Positions 7,612 to 17,502 of a stretch of DNA of 64,000 bases are shown here, one piece after another (the stretch's first letter is position 1; every line of letters begins with the position of its first letter). The DNA comes from 62-47 sp044463945 (GTDB lineage Bacteria > Pseudomonadota > Alphaproteobacteria > Rhizobiales > Xanthobacteraceae): assembly GCA_044463945.1 (NCBI GenBank), contig JBIQLW010000016.1:1-64000 (forward strand), in the 5' to 3' direction. The notes beneath the pieces were generated by a model. That model was given only the letters and a program-made list of their open reading frames with translations. It was not told where the DNA came from and ran no database searches. Position numbers and translations under genes: made by a program.

Positions 7612-8331
7612 TCAATGTCGGCGGCGGCGATAGTCGCGCCGCGGCTTCGGGCGGTCCGCCAATTCCGGCATCGTTGCCTGCACTTCGCGATAGCGCGCCA
7701 GCATCCGCTCGAAGCTGGCATTCAGCGCCGCCTCGATATCGGGCCGGTTCTCCAGATGCCCGACCAGCATCGCCGCCGCCTCGATGGTGGAGAGCCCCTC
7801 GCGGCGCGGCTCGCGGCGCAGCCGACCGTAGCGCGACGGCCGGGGCGGCGCGAGGATCACCCGCCGGCACTTCAGCATCCACGGATTGCGCCACCACAGC
7901 GCCTTGGCCTGGCTCCAGGTGCCATCGAGCAGGATGACGCCCTCGATGTCGCGCAAGGCAGCCCGCTGGTCGTCGGCCATGCCGCCCTTGCGGTCGAGCG
8001 CCACCACCGGCCGGTCGGCATCGAAGTCGGCCGCCCTGGCCGAGCCGAGATAGAGCACCGCCCAGCGCGATGGATCGACGGTATGTCCCAGCAGCTTGCT
8101 CAGGCTCGGCCATGACAGGCCGACCTTCACCACCGCGTCCTTGAAATGCAGCGCCGCCAGCCGCGCGGTGCCGAGCGCCCTGTCCTGCTCCTGCGGGTGC
8201 TGGAGGATCACCACCGACAGCCGGGTGTCGAGCGGCGCGACGCTGTCGCAGATGCACAGCGGCAGCGGCTTGCGGCAATGCTCGCATTCCGGAACCGGCT
8301 CGGGGATTTGCGTGGAAACGCTTTCGGACAT
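7612..8331 (-). CDS. DTW-domain protein, probable tRNA-uridine aminocarboxypropyltransferase
   Basis: DTW-domain proteins (TapT in Escherichia coli, DTWD1/2 in humans) transfer the aminocarboxypropyl group of S-adenosylmethionine to tRNA uridine, making acp3U. The 239-residue protein carries the N-terminal cysteine cluster CEHCRKPLPLCIC (Cys16, 19, 26, 28) and the name-giving motif LLDGTWSQAK (136-139). The ATG at 8331 is preferred because the longer frame overlaps the RND pump gene. It starts 41 bp after that pump gene's stop and may be co-transcribed with it. The role is taken from the family; which uridine is modified is not known. Confidence 0.85.
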   Translation of the reverse strand: MSESVSTQIPEPVPECEHCRKPLPLCICDSVAPLDTRLSVVILQHPQEQDRALGTARLAALHFKDAVVKVGLSWPSLSKLLGHTVDPSRWAVLYLGSARAADFDADRPVVALDRKGGMADDQRAALRDIEGVILLDGTWSQAKALWWRNPWMLKCRRVILAPPRPSRYGRLRREPRREGLSTIEAAAMLVGHLENRPDIEAALNASFERMLARYREVQATMPELADRPKPRRDYRRRRH

Positions 8332-8372
8332 GCGGCCCGCTATACGCTGCGGCCTCCCCGCCCGCAACCGCG

Positions 8373-11300
8373 CTACTCGGCCGGCGCGGCCAGCGCCGCC
8401 GGTTCGCGACCCCTGCGCCGCAGGCGGTCCATCAGCAGGTAGATCACCGGCGTCGTGTACAGCGTCAGGATCTGCGACACGAACAGCCCGCCGATGATGG
8501 TGATGCCGAGCGGCCGCCGCAGTTCGGTGCCGGGGCCGGTGGCGAGCACCAGCGGAATGCCGGCGAACAGCGCCGCCATCGTCGTCATCAGGATCGGCCG
8601 GAATCGCGCGATGCACGCCTCGAAGATCGCGTCATACGACGACAGTCCGCGCTGGCGCTCCGCCTCCAGCGCGAAGTCCACCATCATGATGCCGTTCTTC
8701 TTGACGATGCCGATCAGAAGAATGATGCCGACGAAGGCGATGATGGTGAGCGGCGCGCCGGTGATTTGCAGCGCCAGCAGGGCGCCGAGCCCGCCCGCCG
8801 GCAGCGTCGAGATGATGGTCAGGGGGTGGATCAGGCTCTCGTAGAGCACGCCGAGCACGATATACATCGCCACCAGCGCGCCGAGGATCAGCAGCGGCTG
8901 GCGGCCGGTGGTCTTCTGGAAATCGGCGGCGTTGCCCTCGAACCCGGCGCGGATGCCTTCCGGCATGTGCAGTTCGGCGACCGCGCGCTGGATGTTGGCG
9001 GTGGCGACCTCCAGCGGCACGCCGGGCAGCAGCCCGAACGACACCGTGGTCGAGGGGAACGAGCCGGTGTGATGGACCGCAAGCGGCGCGATCCCCCGCG
9101 AGTAACTCACCACCGCCGACAGCGGCACTTGCGCGCCGTCGGCGCCGGCGACGTAGACGTGCGCGAGGTCGGCGGGATCGGCCTGATACTGCGGTACGGT
9201 TTCCAGCACCACCTTGTACTGGTTGCGCTGGGTGTAGATCGTCGAGATCTGGCGCTGCGACAGCGCGTTGTTGAGCGCGTTGTCGATGTCCTGCACCTGC
9301 ACGCCGAGGCTCGCCGCCGCCTTGCGGTCGATCGTCAGGTTGAGTTGCAGGCCGCCGGGATCGCGGTCGGCGGAGACGTCGGTGACGCCGTCCACCGTTT
9401 CCAGGCGCTTGGCCACCAGCGGCGCCCAGGTCTGCAACAGATCGAGGTCGGGGCTGGTCAGCGTGTACTGATAGTTGGAATCGCTCTGCCGCCCGCCGGC
9501 GCGGATGTCCTGCGCCGGGAACATGAACAGCCGGATGCCGGGGATCGCGGTCAGCTTCGGCCGCATCCGGTCGATGACGTTCTGCGTGGTGACGCCGGGC
9601 CGCTCCTCCGGCGGCTTGAGGCTGATGAACATGCGGCCGCGGTTCTGCCCGCTGAACGCGCCGCCGCCGCCGACGCTGGAGCCCAGCGACGCCACCGCGT
9701 CGTCGGCCAGCACGATATCGGCGACCTGCTCCTGAAGCTCGCGCATGGCCTGGAACGACACGTCGGCGGAGGCCCGCGTCGAGCCGATGATGAAGCCGCT
9801 GTCGTCGGACGGGAAATAGCCCTTCGGCGTCTGCACGTAGAGCGTCATGGTCAGCGCGATGGTGGCGAAGAACACCACCATGGTCAGCACCGGGAAGCCG
9901 AGCACGACCTTCAGCGTCCGCGCGTAGAAGCGCACCACCCGCGTCAGCGAGCGCTCGATCACACGGTCGAACCACGTCTCCCTGCGCAACGAGGCCGGCT
10001 TGATGTAGTGGGCGCAGATCATCGGGGTGATGGTCAGCGACACCAGCGTCGAGACCGCGATGGCGAAGGTCAGCGTCAGCGAGAATTCGCGCAGCAGGCG
10101 GCCGACGATGCCTTCCATGAAAATCAGCGGGGTGAAGGCGGCGACCAGCGACAGGCTGATCGACAGCACCGTGAAGCCGATCTGCTTGGCGCCGTCGAGC
10201 GCCGCCTGATAAGGCGACAGGCCGTGTTCGAGATTGCGGTACATGTTCTCGATCATGACGATGGCGTCGTCCACCACGAAGCCGATCGAGATCGCCAGCG
10301 CCATCAGCGACAGGTTGTCGATGGAGAAGCCGGCGAGCCACATGCCGGCGCAGGTGCCGGCCAGCGCCAGCGGCACCGAGATGCCCGCCGCGACGGTGGG
10401 CGTGACGCGGCGCAGGAACACGAACACCACCAGCATCACCAGAATCGCGGTCGCCCCCAGCGTCCACTGCATGTCCTCGACGCTGGCGCGAATGGTGCCG
10501 GTGCGGTCGGTCAGGATCGAAATCTCGATCGCCGCCGGAATCCATTGCCGCAGTTCGGGAAGCAGCGCTCTCACCCGGTCCACCGTCTCGATGACGTTGG
10601 CGTCGCCCTGCTTGGTGATGAGCAGCAGCACCGCCGGCTGCTTGTTGAACCAGGCGATGGAGCGGCTGTTGCGGGTGGCGTCGCGCACCTCGGCCACGTC
10701 CGACAGCCGCAGGAAGTTGCCGTTCGCGCTCTTGATGACGATGTCGCGGTACTGCGCCGCGGTGCGCATCTGCGGGTTGATGGCGATGGTTTCGCCCTGC
10801 CGTCCGCCCTCGAAGATGCCGACGGGGCCGAGCGGATTGGCGGCGACGATGGCGGCGCGCACGTCGTCGGTGGAGATGCCGGCGTTCGACAGCGCCACCG
10901 GATCGAGGGCGACGCGCACCGCCGGCTGATCGGCGCCGCTGACATTGACCTCGCCGACGCCGGGCACCTGCGAAATGCGCTGCGCGACCACAGTGTCGGC
11001 AACGTCGTAAATCGCGCTGGAGGAAATCGTCTTCGAGGTCAGCGCCAGAATGAACACCGGGGCCGCCGCCGAATTGGCCTTGCGGAAGGTCGGCAGCGTC
11101 GGCAGGTCGGTCGGCAGATCGGCCATCGAGGCGTTGATCGCCGCCTGCACGTCACGCGCGGCGCGGTCGATGTCGCGGCCGATGGCGAACTGCAACTGGA
11201 TGTTCGTGGAGCCGAGCGAACTCGACGAGGTGATCTGGTCGATGCCGGCGATCTCGCCGAGCCGCCGCTCCAAAGGCGCCGCCACCGTCGCCGCCATCAC

Positions 11301-11474
11301 CGCCGGATCGGCGCCCGGCCGCGACGCCGACACCCGGATCATCGGGAAATCGACGTTGGGGACGGAAGCGACCGGCAGGAACTGATAGGCCACCGCGCCG
11401 AGCAGGAACAGGCCGATCGCCAGCAGCGTGGTGCCGACCGGCCGCCTGATGAAGGGCTCGGACAGCGAGGCCAT
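8373..11474 (-). CDS. mdtC: RND multidrug efflux permease, MdtC-like
   Basis: This is an inner-membrane proton-driven drug pump of the HAE1 family with 1033 residues and the usual layout of 12 membrane segments and two large periplasmic loops. The proton-relay motif in TM4, GFVVDDAIVMIEN with paired Asp, is near residue 400. The N-terminus (FIRRPVGTTLLAIGLFLLG) is typical. It begins one base after the stop of the first pump gene. In MdtBC/MuxBC systems two non-identical pumps form a mixed trimer, and this tandem has that arrangement. Substrates cannot be inferred reliably. Confidence 0.9.
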   Translation of the reverse strand: MASLSEPFIRRPVGTTLLAIGLFLLGAVAYQFLPVASVPNVDFPMIRVSASRPGADPAVMAATVAAPLERRLGEIAGIDQITSSSSLGSTNIQLQFAIGRDIDRAARDVQAAINASMADLPTDLPTLPTFRKANSAAAPVFILALTSKTISSSAIYDVADTVVAQRISQVPGVGEVNVSGADQPAVRVALDPVALSNAGISTDDVRAAIVAANPLGPVGIFEGGRQGETIAINPQMRTAAQYRDIVIKSANGNFLRLSDVAEVRDATRNSRSIAWFNKQPAVLLLITKQGDANVIETVDRVRALLPELRQWIPAAIEISILTDRTGTIRASVEDMQWTLGATAILVMLVVFVFLRRVTPTVAAGISVPLALAGTCAGMWLAGFSIDNLSLMALAISIGFVVDDAIVMIENMYRNLEHGLSPYQAALDGAKQIGFTVLSISLSLVAAFTPLIFMEGIVGRLLREFSLTLTFAIAVSTLVSLTITPMICAHYIKPASLRRETWFDRVIERSLTRVVRFYARTLKVVLGFPVLTMVVFFATIALTMTLYVQTPKGYFPSDDSGFIIGSTRASADVSFQAMRELQEQVADIVLADDAVASLGSSVGGGGAFSGQNRGRMFISLKPPEERPGVTTQNVIDRMRPKLTAIPGIRLFMFPAQDIRAGGRQSDSNYQYTLTSPDLDLLQTWAPLVAKRLETVDGVTDVSADRDPGGLQLNLTIDRKAAASLGVQVQDIDNALNNALSQRQISTIYTQRNQYKVVLETVPQYQADPADLAHVYVAGADGAQVPLSAVVSYSRGIAPLAVHHTGSFPSTTVSFGLLPGVPLEVATANIQRAVAELHMPEGIRAGFEGNAADFQKTTGRQPLLILGALVAMYIVLGVLYESLIHPLTIISTLPAGGLGALLALQITGAPLTIIAFVGIILLIGIVKKNGIMMVDFALEAERQRGLSSYDAIFEACIARFRPILMTTMAALFAGIPLVLATGPGTELRRPLGITIIGGLFVSQILTLYTTPVIYLLMDRLRRRGREPAALAAPAE

Positions 11475-11475
11475 G

Positions 11476-14400
11476 CTATTGCATCCCCTCGGTCGCGCCG
11501 GCCACCGGCGGCTGCGCGGGGCCGACCGGCGGCACCGCCTTCTCGATCCGGCGGTTGAGGCGGTCGAGCGCGAGGTAAATCACCGGCGTCGTATAGAGCG
11601 TCAGCAACTGGCTCAGCAGCAGGCCGCCGATGATCGAGACGCCGAGCGGAAAGCGCAGCTCCGCGCCGGTGCCGCTTTCCAGCGCCAGCGGCAGCGCGCC
11701 GAACAGGGCGGCCAGCGTCGTCATCATGATCGGGCGGAAACGCAGCAGGCACGCCTGCACGATGGCGTCATAGGACGACATGCCCTTGTGGCGCTCCGCC
11801 TCCAGCGCGAAGTCGATCATCATGATGGCGTTCTTCTTGACGATGCCCATCAGCAGGATGATGCCGATCAGCCCGATCACCGACAGGTCCTCGCCGCACA
11901 GCATCAGCGCGAGGATGGCGCCGACGCCGGCGGACGGCAGCGTCGAGAGGATGGTGATCGGATGGATGTAGCTCTCGTAGAGCACGCCCAGCACGATATA
12001 GATGGTGACGATGGCGGCGAGGATCAGCCACGGCTGCCCGGCCAGCGAGCGCGAGAACTCGGCGGCGTCGCCCGAGAACAGCCCGACGATGTTGCCCGGC
12101 ATCCCGATCCGCTGCTCGATGGCCTTCACCTCGTTGACGGCGTCGCCCAGCGCCTCGCCGGGGCCGAGGTTGAAGCTCAGCGTCACCGCCGGGAACTGGG
12201 CGTGATGCGAGATCACCAGCGGCGCGGTGGTGCGCGTCAGCGTCGCCACCGCCGACAGCGGCACCTGCGCGCCGGCCGCGCCCGGCACGTACAGCTTCGA
12301 CAGCACGGTGGGGTCCCGCTGGTCCTCCGGCAGCGCTTCCAGCACCACCCGGTACTGGTTGGCCTGCCCGTAGATCGTCGAAATCTGCCGCTGCGCGAAG
12401 GCGTCGTTGAGGGTATCGGTCACCGCCTGCAACGACACGCCGAGTTGGCCGGCGCGGGTGCGGTCGATATCGAGCGCGGCGCGCAGGCCGCCCTCCTGCG
12501 CTTCCGACGACACGTCGCGGAACAGCGGGTCACGGCGCAGTTCCTGCACCAGCCGGTCGGCCCAGCGCGTCACCTCGGCGGCGTCGGTCGCGGTCAGCGT
12601 GTATTGATACTGCGAGCGGCTGGCCTGCGTGCTGATCTGGATGTCCTGCACCGGCTGGAAATACACAGTCATGCCGGGGATGCCGGCGACACGGCCTTTC
12701 AGCCGCTCGACGATCGCGGCGACGCCGTCCTTGCGCTCGCCGCGCGGCTTCAGCGACAGCACCAGCCGGCCGACATTGGTGGTGGGGTTGACCGAGCCCG
12801 CGCCGATCACCGACACCACCCCGGTCACGTCGGGATCGGCCTGGATCGCCGCCGCCACCTCGGCCTGACGGCTCTGCATCTCGAAGAATGACACGTCGGG
12901 ACCGGCCTGGGTGACGGCGGTGATCGACGAGGTGTCCTGCAACGGCAGAAAACCCTTCGGCGCGATCACGTACAGGCCCAGCGTCGCCACGATGGTCGCG
13001 AAGGTGGCGACCAGGGTCGCGCGCTGATGCCGCAGCACCCACAACAGCGTCCAGTGATAGACCTCGACCATCCTGTCGATGCCGCGGCTGACCAGCTTGA
13101 GCCCCGGCACCGGCCGCTCCTCGTGGCCGGGCTTGAGCAGCCGCGAGCACATCATCGGCGTCAGCGTCAGCGACACCACCGCGGAGGTGATGACCGCGAT
13201 CGTCAGCGTCAGCGCGAACTCGCGGAACATGCGCCCGACCAGCCCGGACATGAACAAGAGCGGGATGAACACCGCGATCAGGGACAGCGTCAGCGAGATC
13301 ACCGTGAAGCCGATTTCGCGCGCGCCGCTCAAGGCCGCCTCCATCGGTTTCTCGCCGTTCTCCATGTGGCGGACGATGTTCTCGATCATGACGATGGCGT
13401 CATCCACCACGAAGCCGGTGCCGATGGTCAGCGCCATCAGCGACAGGTTGTCGAGGCTGAAGCCGGCGAAATACATGATGCCGAAGCTGGTGATCAGCGA
13501 CAGCGGCAGCGCGACGCCAGCGATGATCGTGGCGCGCATCGAGCGCAGGAACAAAAGCACCACCAGCGTCACCAGGATGACGCTGAGGATCAGCGTGAAC
13601 TGGACGTCGTGCACCGAGGCGCGGATGGTGACGGTGCGGTCGCTGACCACGGTGAGCTTGACGCCGGCCGGGATCGCCTGCTCCAGCTTCGGGATCTGCT
13701 CCTGAAGCTGGCGCACCACCTCGATGACATTGGCGCCGGGCTGGCGCTGGATGTCGATGATGACCGCCGGTGTGCCCTGATACCAGCCGCCGCTGCGGTC
13801 GTTCTCAAGGCCATCGACGATCCGCGCCACGTCGGCGATGGTCACCGGCGCGTTGTTGCGATAGGCGATGATGATCGGCTTGTACGCCTCGGCGGCGGTG
13901 ATCTGGTCGTTGGCGGCGATGGTGTAAGCCTGCTGCGCGCCGTCGAGCGAGCCTTTCGGGCCGGAGACGTTGGCGTTGGCGATCGCCGTGCGCAGGTCCT
14001 CCATGGAGATGCCGTAGGCGGCGAGCCGCGAGAGATCCGCCTGCACCCGCACCGCCGGCTTGAGGCGGCCGAGCACCGAGACGCGCCCGACGCCGGAAAT
14101 CTGGCTCAGCCGCTGGGTCAGCAAAGTGTCGGCGAGATCGCTCATCGTCCGCAGCGACACCGTTGGCGAAGTCAACGCCAGCGTCATCACCGGCGCGTCG
14201 GCCGGGTTCACCTTGGCGTAGGTCGGCGGGTACGGCAGATTCTTCGGCAGCACGCCGGCGGCGGCGTTGATCGCGGCCTGCACGTCCTGGGTCGCGCCGT
14301 CGATATCGCGGTTGAGATCGAACTGAAGCGAGATCTGGCTGACGCCGAACGAGCTGTTCGACGTCATCATGGTCAGCGAGGGGATCTGCCCGAGCTGGCG

Positions 14401-14604
14401 CTCCAGCGGCGCGGTGAGCAGCGAGGCCACCACCTCCGGGCTCGCGCCCGGCAGTTGCGTCGTCACCTGCACCGTCGGGAAATCGACCTGCGGCAGCGCC
14501 GACACCGGCATCGCCCAGTAGCCGAGCGCGCCGCCGATCATCAGCGCGATGCCGAGCAGCGACGTCGCGATCGGACGGCGGATGAATGGTTCGGAAACGC
14601 TCAT
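11476..14604 (-). CDS. mdtB: RND multidrug efflux permease, MdtB-like
   Basis: This is the first of two paired RND pumps (1042 residues). It has FIRRPIATSLLGIALM as the first membrane segment, the TM4 motif GFVVDDAIVMIENI with the proton-relay Asp pair, and the second-repeat segment ILLMGIVKKNAIMMIDF. It sits 50 bp after the adaptor gene and one base before the second pump gene, so the two pumps should be produced together, as in MdtBC heterotrimers. The C-terminus after TM12 is short and Pro-rich. Confidence 0.9.
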   Translation of the reverse strand: MSVSEPFIRRPIATSLLGIALMIGGALGYWAMPVSALPQVDFPTVQVTTQLPGASPEVVASLLTAPLERQLGQIPSLTMMTSNSSFGVSQISLQFDLNRDIDGATQDVQAAINAAAGVLPKNLPYPPTYAKVNPADAPVMTLALTSPTVSLRTMSDLADTLLTQRLSQISGVGRVSVLGRLKPAVRVQADLSRLAAYGISMEDLRTAIANANVSGPKGSLDGAQQAYTIAANDQITAAEAYKPIIIAYRNNAPVTIADVARIVDGLENDRSGGWYQGTPAVIIDIQRQPGANVIEVVRQLQEQIPKLEQAIPAGVKLTVVSDRTVTIRASVHDVQFTLILSVILVTLVVLLFLRSMRATIIAGVALPLSLITSFGIMYFAGFSLDNLSLMALTIGTGFVVDDAIVMIENIVRHMENGEKPMEAALSGAREIGFTVISLTLSLIAVFIPLLFMSGLVGRMFREFALTLTIAVITSAVVSLTLTPMMCSRLLKPGHEERPVPGLKLVSRGIDRMVEVYHWTLLWVLRHQRATLVATFATIVATLGLYVIAPKGFLPLQDTSSITAVTQAGPDVSFFEMQSRQAEVAAAIQADPDVTGVVSVIGAGSVNPTTNVGRLVLSLKPRGERKDGVAAIVERLKGRVAGIPGMTVYFQPVQDIQISTQASRSQYQYTLTATDAAEVTRWADRLVQELRRDPLFRDVSSEAQEGGLRAALDIDRTRAGQLGVSLQAVTDTLNDAFAQRQISTIYGQANQYRVVLEALPEDQRDPTVLSKLYVPGAAGAQVPLSAVATLTRTTAPLVISHHAQFPAVTLSFNLGPGEALGDAVNEVKAIEQRIGMPGNIVGLFSGDAAEFSRSLAGQPWLILAAIVTIYIVLGVLYESYIHPITILSTLPSAGVGAILALMLCGEDLSVIGLIGIILLMGIVKKNAIMMIDFALEAERHKGMSSYDAIVQACLLRFRPIMMTTLAALFGALPLALESGTGAELRFPLGVSIIGGLLLSQLLTLYTTPVIYLALDRLNRRIEKAVPPVGPAQPPVAGATEGMQ

Positions 14605-14654
14605 CGCTGCGCACTCAATGCTGCACGTATCATCTCAGGCGGGGCGGCGCGGCC

Positions 14655-16028
14655 TTACGGCTGCGCCTTGCCGCCGTTCGCGGGCTGGGCTTTCCCGGCT
14701 CCGTCGTTCTGCCCTTTCGCGCGATCACCGGAGCGGCCATTCTTCTCGCCGGCATTCTCGCCCTTGGCGCGCTGGCCCTTCTCGCCGCGGCGTTCGCGCT
14801 TGCGCGGCGCGAGGTCGGGCGTGATGGTCTGCTCGCCGGTGCCGACACTGACCTTGGCGCCGTCGGAGAGATTGGCGAATCCGGTGGTCACCACGCGATC
14901 GGTCGGGTTGAGCCCCTTGGCGATCACCGCGTCCTTTTCGTTCTGCTGCGTCACCGTGATCGGCCGCGCATGGACGATGTCGTCCTCGCCGATCACGTAG
15001 CTGAAGGTCCCGGCGGGGCCGCGCTGCACCGCCGAGGTCGGCACCACCAGCGCCTGCGACAGCGTTTCGACCTTGAGCCGGACGCTGACGAACTGTCCCG
15101 GCCAAAGATGATAGTCGGCGTTGGGAAACTCGGCTTTCAGCTTCACCGTTCCGGTGGTCGGATCGACCTGGTTGTCGAGCCCCTTCAGTTCGCCGCTGTC
15201 GATGATGGTCTTGCCGTCGCTGCCGTACACCTCGACCACCAGCGGCCCCTTGGCGAAGGCGGCGTTGACGCGGACGATCTGCTGCTGCGGCAGGCTGAAC
15301 TGCACCGCGATCGGCTGCAATTGCGTGATGACCACCAGCCCGGTGGCGTCGGAGGCGTTGATGATGTTGCCCCGGTCGATCTGGCGCAGGCCCGCGCGGC
15401 CCGAGATCGGCGCGACGATTTTCGTATAGCCGAGCGTGGCCCGGGCGTTGTCGATCGCCGCCTGATCGAAGCGCACCAGCGCCTCAAGCTGCGCCACCGT
15501 CGCCTTCTGGGTGTCGGCCTGCTGCTTGGAGCCGGCGTTGGAGGCCGCCAGTTGCTGATAGCGCGCCAGATCGAGGCGGGCGTTGGCGAGCTGCGCCTCG
15601 TCCTGCGCCTTCTTGGCGACCGCCTGATCGTATTGCGCCTGATAGATCGCCGGGTCGATCTCGGCCAGCACGTCGCCCTGCTTGACGTTCTGCCCTTCGG
15701 TGAAGTTGACGCTGAGCAGCTTGCCGTCCACCTGCGCGCGCACGGTGACGGTATTGAGCGCGCGCACGGTGCCGACGCCGTCGAGATAGACCGGGACGTC
15801 TTCGATCCGGGGTGTTGCCGCCAGCACCGGGACGGTCGAGTTCATCGGCATCTGGAAGCGGCCGGTGCGGGCGGGCTGCCGCGCCTCGAACGCGCTCCAG
15901 CTGGCATATCCCAGTCCAGCCAAAATCAGGAGCGTGATGACGAGCGGCAGCACCCGCCGCCGCTTCGGCGGCTCTGTCGCGGTCGATGCGTCGGCCGGGC
16001 TGTCCGGCTGTTCGGGCTTAAAGAGCAT
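14655..16028 (-). CDS. mdtA: RND efflux periplasmic adaptor (membrane fusion protein), MdtA-like
   Basis: The adaptor links the inner-membrane pumps to the outer-membrane channel. The 457-residue protein has a short cytoplasmic N-terminus, one membrane anchor (VLPLVITLLILAGLGYASW, about 26-44), a barrel-sandwich/lipoyl region beginning VRAQVDGKLLSVNFTEGQNV, a coiled-coil hairpin rich in Ala, Gln and Lys, and a beta-barrel domain. The last 55-60 residues are an unusual charged, low-complexity tail of Lys, Arg, Glu, Gly and Gln with no family counterpart I know. Its ATG lies inside the last codons of the outer-membrane gene (11-bp overlap), so translation is probably coupled. Confidence 0.9.
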   Translation of the reverse strand: MLFKPEQPDSPADASTATEPPKRRRVLPLVITLLILAGLGYASWSAFEARQPARTGRFQMPMNSTVPVLAATPRIEDVPVYLDGVGTVRALNTVTVRAQVDGKLLSVNFTEGQNVKQGDVLAEIDPAIYQAQYDQAVAKKAQDEAQLANARLDLARYQQLAASNAGSKQQADTQKATVAQLEALVRFDQAAIDNARATLGYTKIVAPISGRAGLRQIDRGNIINASDATGLVVITQLQPIAVQFSLPQQQIVRVNAAFAKGPLVVEVYGSDGKTIIDSGELKGLDNQVDPTTGTVKLKAEFPNADYHLWPGQFVSVRLKVETLSQALVVPTSAVQRGPAGTFSYVIGEDDIVHARPITVTQQNEKDAVIAKGLNPTDRVVTTGFANLSDGAKVSVGTGEQTITPDLAPRKRERRGEKGQRAKGENAGEKNGRSGDRAKGQNDGAGKAQPANGGKAQP

Positions 16029-17502
16029 TGGAAGGCCCTGCTGCTAACGGTCCCCAGCCGCCGCCAAGCGCCTGGTACAGGCTGACGATGGCCAGCAGGC
16101 GCGCCAACTGGGCCTGCGACAGCGAATCCTCAGCCTGAAATAACGTCAATTGCGTGTTCAACACCGTCACGATATCCGCCGTCCCGGCGCGAAGCTGCTG
16201 CTCGGCCAACTGAAACGCCCGGCGCGAGGCGGCGACGACGATGCGTTGCAGGCGCAGCCGCTCGGTGGTCTGCTTGACGGCGACCAGCGCGTTATCGACG
16301 TCCGCGAACGCCGACACCACGGTGTTGCGGTAGGTTTGCAGCAGTTCGTCCTGCCGCGCCTTGCTCAGTTCGAAATTGCCCTGGATCGCGCCGCCGTCGA
16401 AGATCGGCTGCGTCAGCCCGGCGGCAAGGCTGAAGAACGCGGCGTGGGGCGAGAACAGCGAGGCCAGCGCGGCGCTCTGATAGCCGCCCTGCCCGGTCAA
16501 CTGGATGCTCGGGAAGAACTGCGCGCGGGCCGCGCCGATATTGGCGGTGGCCGCCGCGAGGGTCGCCTCCTGCCGGCGGATATCCGGGCGCTGGATCAGA
16601 AGCTCCGACGGCAGGCCCGGCGTCACCCGCGGCGCGGCGATGTTGTTCAGCGAGCCGCCGGCGACCCGGATCGCCTCCGGCGGCCGCCCGACCAGCGTGG
16701 CGAGCGCGTTGGCGTTCTGCGCCAGCGTCTGCCGCAGCGGCGGCACCGCCGCGCGCTGGTTGGCGAGCACGCTCTCCTGCTGCGCCACATCGAGGTCGGA
16801 CCCGGTGCCGGCGCTGAAGCGCTGCTTGATGGCCTCGAGAATGCGCTCGGCGCTGGCGATGTTGCGGTTGGCGGTGCGGATGCGGTCCTGCGCCGTCAGC
16901 ACCTGAAAATAGGCATTGGCGACGGCGGCGAGCGTGGTCAGCGCCACCACGTCGCGGTCGAAGCGGGTGGCGGTGGCGGTCTCGCTCGCCGCCAGCGCAA
17001 GGTCGCGGTTCTTGCTCCAGAAATCGATCTCGTAGCTGGCGCTGATCGACGACGAGAAATTGGTGATCTCGCGGCCGCTGTTGGTGAGGCCGCTCGAACT
17101 GGAGCCGGACGATTTCGAGCGGCTGGCCTGGCCGCTCCCGCCCACGTACGGCAGCAGCGCCGCCCCGGCGATCCGCGCCTGCGCGTCGGCCTGCACGATG
17201 CGCGCCACCGCCGCCGCGATGTCGAGGTTGACGGTCTGGGCTTCCTCCATCAGCGCCGTCAGTTCGCGCGACTTGAAGCCGCGCCACCAGTCGATCGATG
17301 GCGTCGCGGCATCGGCATGGGCGGCGCGGCCGGCTTCCTTGTAGGCGGCCGGCACCTGCAACGCCGGGTCGGGAATGTCGGTGGTGAGGATGCAGCCGGA
17401 CAGCGCAAGCGCCAGCGCCGCCGCGCCGACGCCGTGGGCGATCCCTTGTCCCGACACGCGCTGACGCCCCCGCGCCGCGCGATATTGCCCCGGAATGCTC
17501 AC
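16018..17502 (-). CDS. Outer-membrane efflux lipoprotein, NodT/OprM family
   Basis: This TolC-like outer-membrane factor is the exit duct of the tripartite pump and is first in the operon. The start is uncertain. A GTG at 17502 gives a short signal peptide with lipobox ALSGC (lipidated Cys) and a 494-residue product; an ATG at 17679 gives an implausibly long leader. Two outer-membrane-efflux repeats follow, with the usual ITNFSSSISASYEIDFWSKN stretch and the repeat-two motif AAGLTQPIFDGGAI. Having the duct gene lead the operon, before adaptor and two pumps, gives a self-contained export system. No dedicated regulator gene is adjacent; the next gene (cysK) is divergent. Confidence 0.88.
   Translation of the reverse strand: MSIPGQYRAARGRQRVSGQGIAHGVGAAALALALSGCILTTDIPDPALQVPAAYKEAGRAAHADAATPSIDWWRGFKSRELTALMEEAQTVNLDIAAAVARIVQADAQARIAGAALLPYVGGSGQASRSKSSGSSSSGLTNSGREITNFSSSISASYEIDFWSKNRDLALAASETATATRFDRDVVALTTLAAVANAYFQVLTAQDRIRTANRNIASAERILEAIKQRFSAGTGSDLDVAQQESVLANQRAAVPPLRQTLAQNANALATLVGRPPEAIRVAGGSLNNIAAPRVTPGLPSELLIQRPDIRRQEATLAAATANIGAARAQFFPSIQLTGQGGYQSAALASLFSPHAAFFSLAAGLTQPIFDGGAIQGNFELSKARQDELLQTYRNTVVSAFADVDNALVAVKQTTERLRLQRIVVAASRRAFQLAEQQLRAGTADIVTVLNTQLTLFQAEDSLSQAQLARLLAIVSLYQALGGGWGPLAAGPSNAL

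Noticed and set aside
8766..11558. Very long open frame on the + strand opposite the RND pump genes
   Set aside because: Arg/His/Asp/Gly-rich composition with no motifs; a shadow of high-GC codons in mdtC on the other strand.
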